Source: Heterocephalus glaber (Eukaryota; Chordata; Mammalia; Rodentia; Bathyergidae). Taken from it: a DNA stretch of 64,000 bases. The notes under the pieces were generated by a model that had not been told where the DNA came from, searched no databases, and saw only the letters and a list, made by a program, of their open reading frames with translations. Made by a program: the position numbers and the translations under genes. The stretch is taken from assembly GCF_000247695.1 (NCBI RefSeq), contig NW_004624734.1, forward strand, positions 39,369,778 to 39,433,777. Direction: 5' to 3'. Positions within the stretch are counted from its first letter, which is position 1. Each line of letters begins with the position of its first letter. Positions 1 to 13,500 of this stretch are shown here, piece by piece.

Positions 1-1950
1 TCCAACAAAAATACCAAAACAGGTGAAACAAGATCTAGACACAAGCAAAGGGCGAAAAGCAGGCCTGAGATTGCTATCTTTAGAAAGATTCCTAAGAATC
101 AAGATGGCAGAGGGGAGCAGCAACAGGATTCAGCCTCACCAAGATCTGGAATCCAGACATTGGAAAACAACAACTTGGGGAAGAAAAAAAGTAGATCACT
201 AGGAATTGGGAAGGAACTGACAGGAAAATTAAAAGCTACAGAGAACTTTGAGAGATGGACAACAAGGTAGAAAACGGAAAGAAACAGTCTGGACTCTCCC
301 AGGCTCCAACTTCATAGTTTGTAGGGGTGGGAGCCTGGCTCTGCAGAAGCAAGGTGAGTGCTTAGGCTCCAGGGAGAAATGATGGTGGGGGACTGGACCA
401 GTATGCAGAGCCCAGGGGGAGTGTAACATTGTTATGATCTGCAGGGACAATGCAGGGTCTTGCTCTGAGGGGACTTCTCCCACCTGACAGGCAACAACTG
501 GAGAGGGATCCCAAAGGAGACACCTGTCGTAATGCCACAGAGTGCTTGGTCAGGCACCATGCCAGGAAGTCGATTGTCTGAATTCAGGACTCAAAACAAC
601 TGGGCAGCAACTTTACTTCAGGGTTCCCAGTGTTACACTACCATAATGACTGGGTGAGAGACAGTCACAGAAGACAGCCTCGGATAGGGAGCAGGCTGGA
701 AAGAGACTGTCGAGGGGTTTGAACTCTGGTCAGGAAGGGCATAAGCCCTGCCACCCATGGTGGGAGGTTGGGCCAGGCTTGAATTGTGCTGGGTCTGAAG
801 GTGCCTACATTGAGTACTTGACTCCTTGCCCTACTGTCTACATCAAGCTCAGATCTGGGGTCTAATTGCCTTCCTTATCAACCAGCCTGAGCAAGGACAC
901 CTCTCAGGGTGGACACTGCCACACCCTGGGGTAAGAGACAAGCCTCTGGAATGGAGGAGGCACCTCACAGAAGATTGAACATAGATCCATCTCTCTCATC
1001 ACGTACTGAACAAAAATCAAAATCGATCAAAGATCTAAATAGTAAAACAGAAACACAACCCACTGGAAGATAAAATAGGTAAAACTCTTGAAGACATGGG
1101 CATGGATGGACAAGCTTTTGGAACAGAATCCCAATTGCACAAGAAATAATACCAAGAGTCAACAAATAGGATCACATCAAATTAAAAATGTCTAGCACAG
1201 TAAAGGGAACTACCAACAGAATGAGAAGACAATCTACAGAATGGAAAAAAAAATTGGCCAGGTAGTCATTAGACAAAAGACTAATACCTAGAATATATAA
1301 AGAATTCAAAAAAATTAGACACCCCAAAAGACCCAATCAAACAATGATCAATAATGAATTTACTTCTTAGACGTACACATGGGCAAGAAATACATGAAAA
1401 AATGTTCAACTTCACTGGCCACTAGAGAAATGCAAATTAAAACAATGAGATATCATCTTATTCCAGAAAGAATGGTTATCATTAAGAAATCAAGTAATAA
1501 CAAATGCTGGTGAGGCTGCAGGGGAAAAGGAACCCTTCTACATAGTTGGTAGGAATGTAAACTAGTATGACCATTATTGGACAGTATGGAGATTCCTCAA
1601 AAAACCAAAACTAGAACTTCTATTTGACCTACCTATTCCCCTTCTAAGCCATCTTCCCAAAAGGGTTTAAGACATCACATTACAGAGATACATGCATACC
1701 CATGTTCACAGCAGCACAATTCACAATAGCTAAATGTTGGAAGCATCCTATATATGCCCATCAACACATGTGGTATTTATACACTATGGAGTAGCATTCT
1801 GCCATAATGGATATATTTGAGTTATCTGTAGGAAAATGGATGCACTTTGAGGCCACAGTGTTAAGTGAAATAAATCAGACACATAAGCTTAAAGCATTGT
1901 TTGTCTTATACAAGAAACTCAAAATATAAAGAGCAAAATAAAAAATAGGA
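1..1950 (+). mobile_element. L1 LINE remnant, internally deleted
   Basis: From about 1090 to 1950 the DNA follows the L1 ORF2 3' end and adjacent 3' UTR closely (blocks resembling 'caaattaaaacaatgagata' and 'ttcacaatagctaaatgttgg'). The first ~1 kb resembles L1 5' UTR ('aagatggcagaggggagcag') and lacks ORF1 and most of ORF2. Stops interrupt all frames. Confidence 0.65.
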
Positions 1951-2169
1951 AAAAAGGAGAAAGTTTCCTAGAGGAGTTCTTGATCAATCGAAACACTGTG
2001 ATTTTATTTCTGCATTTTGTGATGTTTGTAGTATCTGACAGCTTTGTAAAAGTGCTTAAGCTTTAGACTTCACTAACAGGGTTCTCTCTCCATTCCTTAG
2101 CATTTTACATTTTTGTCAAGTAAATAAATGTTTGGATGTGAAGGAAGAAAAAAGTGTTCAGCAGCTTAT

Positions 2170-2305
2170 TTAGTTAGTTTTTTGAGACAGCATTTTGCTA
2201 CATAGTTCAGGCTGGCCTTAACTCACTATGTAGCCCACATTGGTCTCCTTCTGCCTCAGCCACCTCAGTGCTGGGATCACAGGTGTATACCACCCTACAG
2301 TTACA
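2170..2305 (-). repeat. B1 SINE
   Basis: 7SL-derived reverse copy ('ttgagacagcattttgctac' to 'gtgctgggatcacaggtgt'). Confidence 0.85.
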
Positions 2306-3170
2306 AACACCATTTTTTAAAGAATCAAAATAATCTTGATATACTCAAGACATCAACAAACAGTGCTTAGACATGGTTAGACTTCTTCAGACTGTAACGA
2401 TGACATTCCTTTAATAGTCTTACTTTCTTTCCCCAAACACATTTATCTTGGACTTATGAATCTCCTAGAATTCCAGTCATCCATACAAGAGAATACAAAG
2501 AATTAGATAAAAAGCCACTATTGTGAGTCTACATTTTATGCATCAAACAAGTTCCAATCAGAAAGATTTTAGTTCTCCTTTCCCACTCACTCTTTGCTTC
2601 CTGAATGCCATGAGTTGAGCAGCTTTCCCCTGCCATGATGGACTCCACCACAGGCAGAGTGAGTGGAAATACCTTTTGTATAAGAGCATTAAAAGGACAA
2701 TAGACAATGTAATTACCCTAGTAGAAAAGAGCCTGTTCAGGAGCCTCAAATCCTTTGGAAACAATTTTGATTTTGGTTTTGTTTTCCTTTAGATTTTCTG
2801 CTCAAAGGGCCTTGTGGTTGCTCCAGCACGTGAGCCACCTCCAGAGCTAGGTACATGGCTTCTGCTCAACAGCATCACTGGGGCAGTGGTGGGTCAGTCT
2901 TAACTGCACATCTCACACTGAAAGCATCCTTGTGAAGACAGGAGAGCTGCCTGGTGACTGAGGGTCACAGACCTTTTATCAGGATGGAATCCTGCCCACT
3001 CAGGACATCAGCAAATCTGGGTGTGGTGGGGCTCAGTGAACACAGATCTTCCCTGGAATGTGGGACAATTTTGCTGCTCACAGTAGAGGGGCCTTTCTGA
3101 CCCCCCCCCCCCGCCAAAGACAAAGGTAAACTTTATTCTTAATCCCAAGTGTATGGTTCTCAATGACCAC

Positions 3171-3529
3171 GTTAGTCAGCTTTCTGTTGCTGTGTTAAAG
3201 ACCCTGAGGAAATCAATTTAGGAAAAGAAGAAAGGTTTGTTTTGGTTCATGGTTTCAGTCCATGGCTGCTTGACCCCAGTGGCTTTTGGGCCTATGGTGG
3301 AGACCGTGGTGGCAGAAGTGCAAAGCAGAGGAAAGTTGCTCACCTCATGGCATCCAGGAAGCAAAGAGGAAGAGCGTGAGGAAGGGGCAGGACAAGGCAC
3401 ACCTTTCCAGGACACATCCCCAGTAAGTTACTTCCTCCAATGAGGCCCACTTCAAGTTTCTACCCAATAGTGCCACCAGCTGAGGACAAAGCCTTCAAAA
3501 GGGAAACATTCCAGATCCCAGTTGTAACA
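3171..3529 (-). mobile_element. MaLR-type solo LTR
   Basis: Reverse complement of the LTR family seen at 34143-34565. It begins with the inverted 'agcaatgagaa...' end, contains 'cacctcatggcatccaggaa', and finishes near an inverted TGTTA start. It is 3' of SNAPC1. Confidence 0.6.
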
Positions 3530-4473
3530 ATGACCAACCCATTTAACCAACCACTAATTAAACCACACAGGGAATTTAAATTGACTTTAAAAATGAGTTT
3601 ATGAATCTGTCATTATAATAAATACTCTTTAAAAGCAAGAAAAGGTTCACTTACAAGTTTGGCCATCAGGTAGCATCTGGGAGCACGGCTGATAAATACT
3701 TTCTACAAAGCTTTTCCTAAAAAACTAAATATGACACCATCATGGAACTGAGGATGTACTACACATGTCAGAGCCACCCAGCATACAGACTCAGCTGGTT
3801 TAAAACAAGATTTCCTTACTATTTACAGAAATTTTTGAGTTTTACTCTTACAGTCAGAAGTACCCCCTCTGGATTCCCATTTCTGTTGGCTGATTTTAAA
3901 AGATCCAAAATTACAGGCCTGAACCCTGAGTTTCTATCCCAGACACAACACTTACCACTCTGTCAATGTGACTGAGGCACTTAGCATCCTGAGGTGAAGT
4001 TTCTTCACTGTACAAATGAAATGATAGCATGTATTTTGTAAGTACTTTTGTGGAAAATAGATTCCACCTCACTGTTTAGCCATGCAGTATTTGTCAAAGC
4101 TACTTATCAGCCAAGTTCTAGCCAATAACCTGGTAAAAGCCAATAGTGGGTTGACGCCTCTCAGTGCCCCAATCCTAGAACGCTGAAATCCCAGAAGTGC
4201 CACCCAATGTCCACATTACGCAAACTGCACCATCTAGCCAGACACATATTAAGTGAATCAAGGGAAACATGTGCTTTTAGTAGCTAATGTGATAATATGA
4301 ATTTTAGTAAATCAAAGTTTTATTCAGGTCAGCATTAGTGTTTTGATCTAAAAAGATTATATATGTAAGGCAGGATACGTTCTTAATCATAGGACATTTG
4401 CAGATTTAGATTTATTCCTCAGCTCACACCTTAAATGTTGGGAAACCACATAAAGTATAACTAACTGTAAGAC

Positions 4474-4830
4474 AGTACTATGGCTAAGATCAAGAATGAC
4501 CCCAAACTCTTACACACTCAGGGGCAGGGCTTTTGGTAGGTGACTGGATCATGGGGGTCCCATAGCAAGCTTCTGATAGGAGGTGGGGCCTGGTTGGAGG
4601 TGGGGTATGACCTAGGAAGGGTGCATCTTCTTCCCCAACTCCTTTCTCGCTCTGCTTTCTGGCTGCCATGGTGTTACCAGCTTTTCCTTTGCCCAGGCCC
4701 TTCCACCATGTTGTTTCTGTCTTAGAGTCAGCTGACCATGGATGGCAACCATGAGCCAAGATAAACTTCCCCTCCCTTAAGGTGCAGGTGTCTGGGTATT
4801 GCATCTTAGCAATGAGAAGTGACTAAGATG
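4474..4830 (+). mobile_element. MaLR-type solo LTR
   Basis: ERVL-MaLR-like LTR with 'ggatcatgggggtcccatag', 'aggaggtggggcctggttgg', 'gagccaagataaacttcccc' and the end 'agcaatgagaagtgactaag'. Its AATAAA-like signal region is degenerate. Confidence 0.65.
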
Positions 4831-4924
4831 GACAGGCTGAGCCACATACATGCTATGGAGATGGTCTGTCATAAAGTTACGGACAATGTAAGTTTCATGT
4901 ATTTAAAAAGCAAAACCAAAAAGG

Positions 4925-5390
4925 CAAAATTTTTATTGCACTTAACTATCCAATGCACAAAATATAAATATTTATCATATGCAAATCCATTATCATATTG
5001 TAGACAGAAAGTCATTTACATCCAATAAACACTACTCTTTCAAGAAAAGATTTTAAATAAAATAGAAGCATCAGTGTTACCAGAACTGTATTTAGACAAT
5101 ACCACAAAAATTATGGAAAGTAGTAACAACCTGAAAATAAGATTATTTCTATTACATTTTAAATGTAATTACCTCCATTTATGCAGACTTTACAAAAGAA
5201 AATGTTACAAATTAAAATTCAGAGTAAATTCTTACTCTCTTTAACCGTGTTAAAGTATTCTCATTTCAAATAAATTTCAGTTTTCCAGAAGAATTATTTT
5301 TAATACTGGCAGTCTTCCTGTTCAGTACACAAAATATAAATCTTTTCTTCTGTCAGTTCAAAATTTATAACTCCACATCAAGCTCTTTGT
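4925..5390 (-). other. SNAPC1: SNAPC1 3' UTR with putative poly(A) signal
   Basis: AT-rich sequence downstream of the SNAPC1 stop. The first clear minus-strand AATAAA is at 4937-4932, about 450 nt past the stop. A MaLR LTR begins roughly 100 bases further on. The true cleavage site is inferred from the hexamer only; a longer UTR is possible. Confidence 0.5.
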
Positions 5391-5425
5391 TCAGTGTTTT
5401 CTTTTCCTCTTGGGTGCAGTGAACT
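5391..5425 (-). CDS. SNAPC1: SNAPC1 coding exon 10 (terminal coding part)
   Basis: Acceptor TAATTTAG. 35 nt complete a split Glu codon and encode FTAPKRKRKH then TGA. Human SNAPC1 ends FTASKKRRKH, which confirms this very short coding tail; the rest of the exon is 3' UTR. Confidence 0.95.
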
Positions 5426-8400
5426 CTAAATTAGACATAAAGTTAAGAAGTCTGTCAATGCTAAAAAATATTGACAAATAATACCTAATTGATAATATAC
5501 ATTAATGCACACAATTGCTTCTCGGCCTTTTGCCTAAGATCAAATGTAGTACATTAAAGCATACAGACATTCAACCTGGTAAACACAAGAAGGCCCTCTC
5601 AGCGAAAGTCCAAGAGTCTTAAACCTGACATGAACATAAGCTTTTTTCCCTACAAAATGACACTGCAGTTTAAAACTATCTCCATTGAGACGGTAAGATC
5701 TAAATCATATCGAGGTAACAATCTATTGCTGTAGCAGCTCTTAGTCACCCTAAACTCTACTAATAATTAAAGTTATTCTGAGGTTGTTTCACAGGAGCCG
5801 CCCTCCCTGGGACTGGCATGGATGCAATGTGCCAGACCTGAAAGAGCGATCTAGGCCAGTGCTGGGAAAGAGAGTGATCAAGACTTCAACTTCACTTTGA
5901 GGGAGCCTGAAATGTAGCCCCACACCCGAGTCCCGACCATCTCTCTGTTCCAAACATCCTTCTGCTACCACAGCAGATGCCACAACCACTCAAGTATCCA
6001 TCTTTAACAGATGACACAAAAACATGAAAATTAGGACAGATGTGACGAAAACAACAACACAAAGGGGATGCTAAGGAAAGAAAAACAAAAGAAAGAAAAG
6101 ATTCCTAGAAGAGAGAGGCAGGCAGGACGAAGAGTAGAGCAGGCCAAGAGAGCACTGTCCAGAGGACAGCAAGTCTGTGAAACTTCTTTAAAAAGATGGA
6201 AGGGACTGAGCACCCAGTGGGTCTCCAGTCACTTATTATGTTATCATTCATTTTAAGTGCTGTCATCAGCAGTATAATCTTAAAATTCAGCCATGAGCCA
6301 AAGATAAAAGATCAGAAGAACACAGCCAACTGCAATGCTTCCCTGGGGTTTAAACATCGATGCTCTAAGAGTACCCATCTCCCTCACTAGTCTGAGGAAA
6401 TTTCATCTGTACCTGTTTCATTAAAACTATCATGTTCTTCTTCCTCTTCTGTAATTACAGGCATACTCAAACGTAAAGATTTTTCTTCCTTCTGTACATT
6501 CCGCACTTTACCTGAAAATATTTTAAAAATGATTTTATGTGAAATAAAAATACTAATCATTAAAAACTTTATATGTCATTCTAACATAAAAATTGTTTAA
6601 AAACTGAAATAAAGGGAAATAGAAATATACATTGTAGGATACCTATTTTTAGGTACTAACGTATTTGTGCCTATGGCTTGAATAGTCTCAAGTTTTCCTC
6701 AAAGAAAAATGGAGAAAAAGAGAAACAAAATTAGCCAAACATGGATACCTTATTCTATATTTACCACATACAACATGGGGTGTCTGAAGACATCGGGGAA
6801 TAATCACGTACTTAACCACAAATGTAATTTTCAAGTTGAGTTCACATTTAAAGCCTAGTCATAATACAAACCTCAACATATTTTCCCAGCATTAGTAATG
6901 GTTAACTCAACACATTTTTTATAGTCCAACCAAAATGAACCTCTCTCCAGGTGTGGTGACACACTCCTGTAATCTCAGCACTTGGGAGGCTGAGACAGGA
7001 GGATCGCCACGAATTTCAGGCCAATGTGGGCTACACAGTGAGTTCAAGAACAGCCTGAACTACATAGCGAGACCCTGTCTCAAAAACAAACAAACAAACA
7101 AACACACAAAAAAATGGTCCTCTCACTCTACACTTCCCAGAGTCTGTCTGCTGTCTTAGTCCATGGACTTCCTCCAGCTCTTTAATCATGGCAACATATT
7201 CCTTTATATGTATTAACAATAATTTTATTTACACAATTTGCTGTACATTAGAGTGGTTAACAATCTACCATTTCAAATAACCCTGCAATGAATATGTTCA
7301 TGCATTCTGTCATTTGGGTGGAATAAATTCCTAGCAAGTGAATTGTTAATGAGCATACAGACAAATTGTTTTTATTTACTTGTTTATTTATTTACTTTTG
7401 GTTTTTTGAGACTGAGTCTCACTATGTGGTCCAGGCTAGCCTTGAACTTGAGGCGATTCTCCTGCTTCAGCCTCCCAAGTGCTGGGATCACAGACGTGTG
7501 GCACTATGACCAGCTCAGACTTAAATTTCTGACAGATAATTCCAAATTTCTCTCAGAAGAGGATGTGCTAATTTACTATCCCACTTAAATTCTGAGATGT
7601 TTACCTCTTTACACTTTCAGTATCAATGACTATTCACTTACCTATAATCTTTGCTGATCTAGTAGACGTTAAAAGCATGTTTTAATCTGTAGGCTTTACT
7701 AATAGTAAAATTAAATTTTTCATATATGTATGGATTTTTTTGCATTTTGTTTGTGAATTGTCTATTTATGTCCTAAGCATTTTTCTGCTGGGTTGCAGCC
7801 TTTTTCTTATGAATCTGTAAGAGCTGTTGTAAAAGTAGAAATTTTTACATATTGTTATGTGCTGCAAATGGTTTTGCAAGATCTTTTGCCTTTTATGGAA
7901 TATAAGGCTCCTTTTGTTGAAGAGACCATGAAATAAAAACTAGTCTTCCCACTTTATGGAAAGGAACTTTTGACTAAAGAGAAACCATGAAGTAAGTGGG
8001 ACCTTGTGCTTTCGAGGCAGGGGGTGGAACCACTGAGCTAAATCCCCGGGCCGGGTAAGCGTGTTTGAATTGAAAAGAATATTTTGAGGGGAATTAATGG
8101 CAATGTGTCTTTAGCTGTAATAATTTTTATTTAAACATACCGTATTTTTTAATGATACCTTATAAATTTCACTATCTTTAGAAAAACTATTTTTTTTTTT
8201 GGTACCGGGGATCGAACTTGGGTTCTTGTGCTCGCGCAGCAGGCGGCAAACCACTGAGCTAAATCCCCAGCCCTAGAAAAACTATTTTAACCTACCAGAA
8301 ATTCATTTTTTAAATACAATGAACTAAGAAATCTTTTCCTCATCTCTGGCTTTGTTTTCATTATTGGTCAGGTTTATCAAAGCATTAGCATACAGTAAAA

Positions 8401-10483
8401 CTTGCCACTTTAAATACACACCTCTAGGAGCTTGCACAAATGCACAGCTGTGCAATCACTAGTGCAATCAAAACAAAACATTTCCATTTCCCCAACACCT
8501 TCCCTTGTGCCCTTCTGCAACCAACACCTTCCCCCTAGTCTCTGGAAACCAATGTTCTATTTTCTGTCCTTTAAGATCTACCTTTTCCAGAATATCATGT
8601 AAATAGAACTATCACAGGTAGGTTTTCTTTGGATTTTTGGTAAGGCTTAGCTCTCACTTAGCAAATGGCTGTGAGACCCATCTATGTTGTTACATGTATC
8701 AGGGGATCTTGTATTGCTGGGAATATCTCATTTATGATCATATCACAATTTATCCAATCACCAGCTGAAAGATAGGCAGTTTTTACGAATATGAATAGAA
8801 CTACTATAAACTGTGCATACCAATGTTGCTATGAACATAAGTAGTCATTCCAATCGAGTAAATACCAAAGAACAGGACTTCTGGGTCATACGCCAAGTCC
8901 AGGTTTATCTTTATTAAAATCTACCAGTTTTCCAAAGTGACTACACCATTCTGGATTCCCACCAGAAACTTACAAAGGTTCCATTTATTCAGAATCCTCA
9001 TCAGCTTTTGTTATTGCAGCTTTTGGTTTTATGCTTTTGTTTTTGGAGCCATTCGGGGTTTAAGGAATGGTACTGCGCTTTTAGTTCACATTTCTCCAAC
9101 AACTAAAAATGCTGAGCATCTTGTAATATGCTTATACGCCATCCATATTTTCTTTGGTGAAATATTTTATCTACTTTTCAATCAGGTGGGTTGTTTTATT
9201 ATTGAACTTTTAAGAATTCTCTATGTATTCTGAATATAAAATCTTTATCAGAGTTCTATTTTGCAAAGACAGTATTTTCCCCCAGCTAATGGTTTTTAAA
9301 ATTTTCTTAATAGTGTCCTCCAAAGACAAGGATTTCAGTTTGAGGAAGTCCAATTTATCAATATTTTATTTTATGATTTGTTTTTTTATGTCATCATCAA
9401 AAAACTCTGCCTAATCTGAGAACCCATTTTTCTCTTATGTTTTCTCCCACAAGTTTTATCATCTTAGCTTTTACATTCAGAACTATGATCTATTGTGAAT
9501 TACTCTTGATATATGAGATATGAGTCAAGGATTTTTTTGGACGAGTGTGAAATCATATCAGCACCACTTACTGCAGACTATCCTTTCTCCACTGAACTGC
9601 CTTTGAACCAATGTTGAAAATAAAATCGATCATACATGTATGGCACCATTTCTACACCTCTCCTCTGTCCCACTGACCTCTCTGTCCGTCTCAGATGGTA
9701 TGGTGTCTTGATTTCTGATGACCTTCAGTTAGTTTGCAAAACTGTCTAGTTTCTTTTTCATACAAACTTAAAAAGCTTGTTAATTTATACAGAATAACTA
9801 TATTGGAAATTTTCATTGGGATTTCAGACTCTACAAAAGAATTTGGGATCAGTAGACATCTTAATATTGGATCTTCTAATCCATGAAGATCAATACATCT
9901 CTCTATTTATTTAGGTCTTATTTATTTTTCATTTTGGAGTTTTCAGCATACACATTCTGCACATACTGATGTAATTTATATTCCAGTATTACTGTACTAT
10001 GTACCACTGTACATACTACTATATATGTCAAAAGATTTTAATTTGTAATTACTGATTTTTAATATAAAAAATGATTAACACTGTACCTTGTGACCTTGCT
10101 AAATTCAATTATTTGGGGCTGGAAGTGTGGCTCAATGGTAGAACACTTGACTAGTTCGGGTAGCTATTTTTTCAGGATATTCTATGGAAGTTAATTTTAT
10201 GTGAAAACATGCCCAGTATTCTTTCTTTCTTTCCAGTCTGAATGTCCATTATTTCATTTTCTTGCCTTACTACACTGGCTAGAACTTCAGTGGGTATCCT
10301 TGCTTTATTCTAGATTTTAGGAAGAAAGCATTGTTTTACCATTGCATATGATATAGTTTTTCATAGAAGTCATTTATCGATTGAGTAAATTTCCTTCTAA
10401 TCAGACTTTTATTTACTCATTTTGGTACTGGGAATGGAACTTAGGAGTCCTCTACCATTGAGCCACTGAGCAATATCCTCAGC

Positions 10484-10536
<53 letters not shown>

Positions 10537-13500
10537 ATTTTTTGGTACCAGGGATCGAACTCAGGACCTTGTGCTTGCGAGGTAGGCGCGGTGCCACTGA
10601 GCTAAATCCCCAGCTCAGCCCCTTTCTTTGAGACCAGGTCTTGCTAAATTGCCCAGGCTGGCCCTAAATTTGCAACCCTTCTGCCTCAGTGTCCCAAACA
10701 GCTGGGATTATAGGTGTGCACTACCGCACCCACCTGCTCAGAATTTCCATGATGATGAGAAACTGAAGGGTACCAAATATTTTGTTTACTTCTGTTGACA
10801 TTATTACTCTTTTATCAGCTATTATGGAGAATTACATTGCCTTACTTTCTAATGGTAAGCCAACCTTACATTGCTGGGACAAACCCTAGTTGGCTAATAA
10901 CAGATTGTCCTTTTAATATATTTTTGGATTCGATTTGCTAATACATTGTCAAGGATTCAGCATGTATACTCACAAGAGATATCAATCTCTAGTTTTTTTA
11001 AATAATGCCAATAATCCCTTCTGTATTTTCTGGGAAGAATATGTATAGAATATTATTCCTTTTAACTAATTTATTATAATAAAATTATTCATAATTTTTG
11101 CTTACCTTCTTCATTTCTGGAAGGTCTACAGTGACATCTCTTTATCTTACTAAACTTTTTGTCCCTAATTTTTTTCAGATAATTCTCTTTAGGGTATTTT
11201 TAGGCATAAAATCCATCATTTCAGAGCGCTGGTCTTTAACCTCAGCTGGAAACTCTGAGATGTCCCTCTGAAATTTCTAAAGTCCCCACAGAAATCCATA
11301 TCCCCTTTCTGAAAACAGCACTTCTAACCCTCTATTTTCATTAAAACTTATGTGACACTACCACAATCACACTCCAAAAAACCTGCTTCCAAACTCAGGG
11401 AAGTAAAAGCTAACCAGAATTAACTAACAGTGTACCTGTCTCACAATAAAAGAAGTAGCACAGGGATGAAGGCCTCAGATATTTGCCTGCAGGAATGGGT
11501 TTTTTTTTTTTGCTAAAGATCATTCGTGTGATCCTTCCTGTTTCCCTGACCACAGGGAACTGCATCAGGCCATAACTCAAGTGGAGATGATCAGATGATC
11601 TCTTCTGGGAATTCAAAATTTGGTTTCAGAGATCTTAGTCTCTGGTGACTGTCTGAAGAGCCATATGTAAAGTGAGAATCCCTGTGCACATGGAAAAGTA
11701 GGGAAAATGACATTGGAACAGAGGTATCAAGGAAAGCAGAAGAGAGAGGCCCGCTGCCCTGGAGACAGTGATAAATAAATCTTCAAGAGTTTCTGGTTTG
11801 TTTCCATTCCCCAGAGAGGCATGTTTGGAGATCTTACAAGATACCTCTGAACCTTATTCTCCCTTTTTGCTTACGCTAGCTCTAATGGGCTGCAGATATA
11901 TGCAACAACAAATAACAAAAAACTGTTGTGATCATCAGCACTTTCCCCATTTCTGCAGCCTCACCTGCTGTTTTCTTCTACTTAAAATGTAACAGTGATG
12001 GTGAACCTTTTAGAGCTTTCAATGATACAAACAGCCTGCTGGGGCACACATGCCATAGTTTGCCACCACTGGAATATAAACATCCTTATACTACTCTCAC
12101 CTTGTAAAACTACATCTTCCTTGAGCTTAAACTCGCAGAAAACCCATTTCCAGACATTACCAACCTACTGAGAAAAGCCGTCTAATCTTAGTCTCCAATT
12201 ATTTACCTTCTGTTTATACTTCAGCCACTTTGCTTTCTACTCTCAATGCTTTCACCCCCCTCCCCTTTTCTGAGACAGGGTCTCACTACGTAGTCTAGGC
12301 TGGCCTTGAACTCACAGTGATCCTCCTGCCTCAGCCTCCCAAGTGCTGGGATACAGGTGTGTGCCACCATGCCTGGCTCAATGCTTCCAGTTTCAATTCT
12401 TAATTTTTACTGATACATCACAGCATTTGACACAGGTTAACGCCCTTTTCTCTCAAAACCAGTTCTTTCCTTTGTTCCAATATACTGCCCTCTATACTAT
12501 ACATGTCTATACATATTCTTCTTTGTGACTGTCTTAATGCTCCAGCATTATAAATGTAGTGCTCACACCGCTCTTCTAAGCCCCAATCACTTGAACATAC
12601 ATACATATATGCAAATGTAACCTACATACTCATACACATACGTAAACACAATCTTCTCTCTCAACATTTTTTTCAGGTATCTCAAAAGTGCAAATTTGCT
12701 CAAAGTTTTGTCATCTTCATCCACAGCCTGTTAGTCCTTCAGTTTTCTAGCACTTTACCAAATAACACTGCTATCCACTGGGTCACCCAAGCCAGAAAGC
12801 TCATCGGTGAGCTTGAGATGGTTACAGAATCTCATCTGTCTGTCTTTCCCGTCACTCCCCTCCAGTCCAGGACCTACCCTGCCAGCAGAAGAACCTCTCC
12901 GATACATACTCCACCGCCCTTGCCCTGCTTGCCGCTAACAGAGGCAGGCTTGGAAGAAGAGTACACACAGGGCTTCACTGTCACATCTTTGAATATTTGA
13001 GAGGGATGAATGTAACAAACTATTAAAATCAATTCTATCTTCCTACCTTAAAAACACTTTGTAATTAGTCAATATATTGCAAAGCTATGTTTTATATAAT
13101 TGTTTTGCAAACTATCAAAGATAACTGAGTGCATTATTACTGCTATGCCTAAATTTTCTGATGTTAGGAGAATGTTTATATAAGTAATGAAATAAATGTA
13201 TACATAATTCAGTAAAGAAAACATAAAATTTGTCATTCCCAAATTATGAAAGCCTCTCCTAATATATCTCATTTCACTCTCCTGTCCAATTATATTGATT
13301 AGTTCTTCAAGAACAATGTCAAATAAAACTGTGACACTTCTAGCATACTACTCTTAAATGTGAAGCACCTCATGGTCTAACATGTACACACAAACTATAA
13401 AAATTATAGATTAGGCCAGGGATTTAGCTCAGTGGCACTGCACCTGCCAGGCAAGTGCAAGGTCCTGAGTTTGATCCCCAGTCCTGCACAAAAATAAATA

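Larger units (their letters stand above)
8340..11085 (-). mobile_element. Old L1M-type LINE, ORF2 3' region and 3' UTR
   Basis: About 2.7 kb in reverse orientation follows the order of L1M ORF2/3' UTR blocks, for example 'ttttccaaagtgactacacc' and 'agtccaatttatcaatattt'. All frames are broken. SINEs are inserted at 10422-10735. It lies in SNAPC1 intron 8. Confidence 0.8.

Noticed and set aside
5514..5551. Functional U2 snRNA gene
   Set aside because: Only the first ~38 nt match; the Sm site, 3' stem-loops and 3' box are absent.
8937..9414. Open frames of 98 and 63 codons
   Set aside because: They are inside reverse-oriented L1 3' sequence, on the non-coding strand.
10486..10534. CRISPR-like or satellite array
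   Set aside because: Plain TG dinucleotide repeat; nothing with spaced direct repeats exists in the window, and the genome is eukaryotic.
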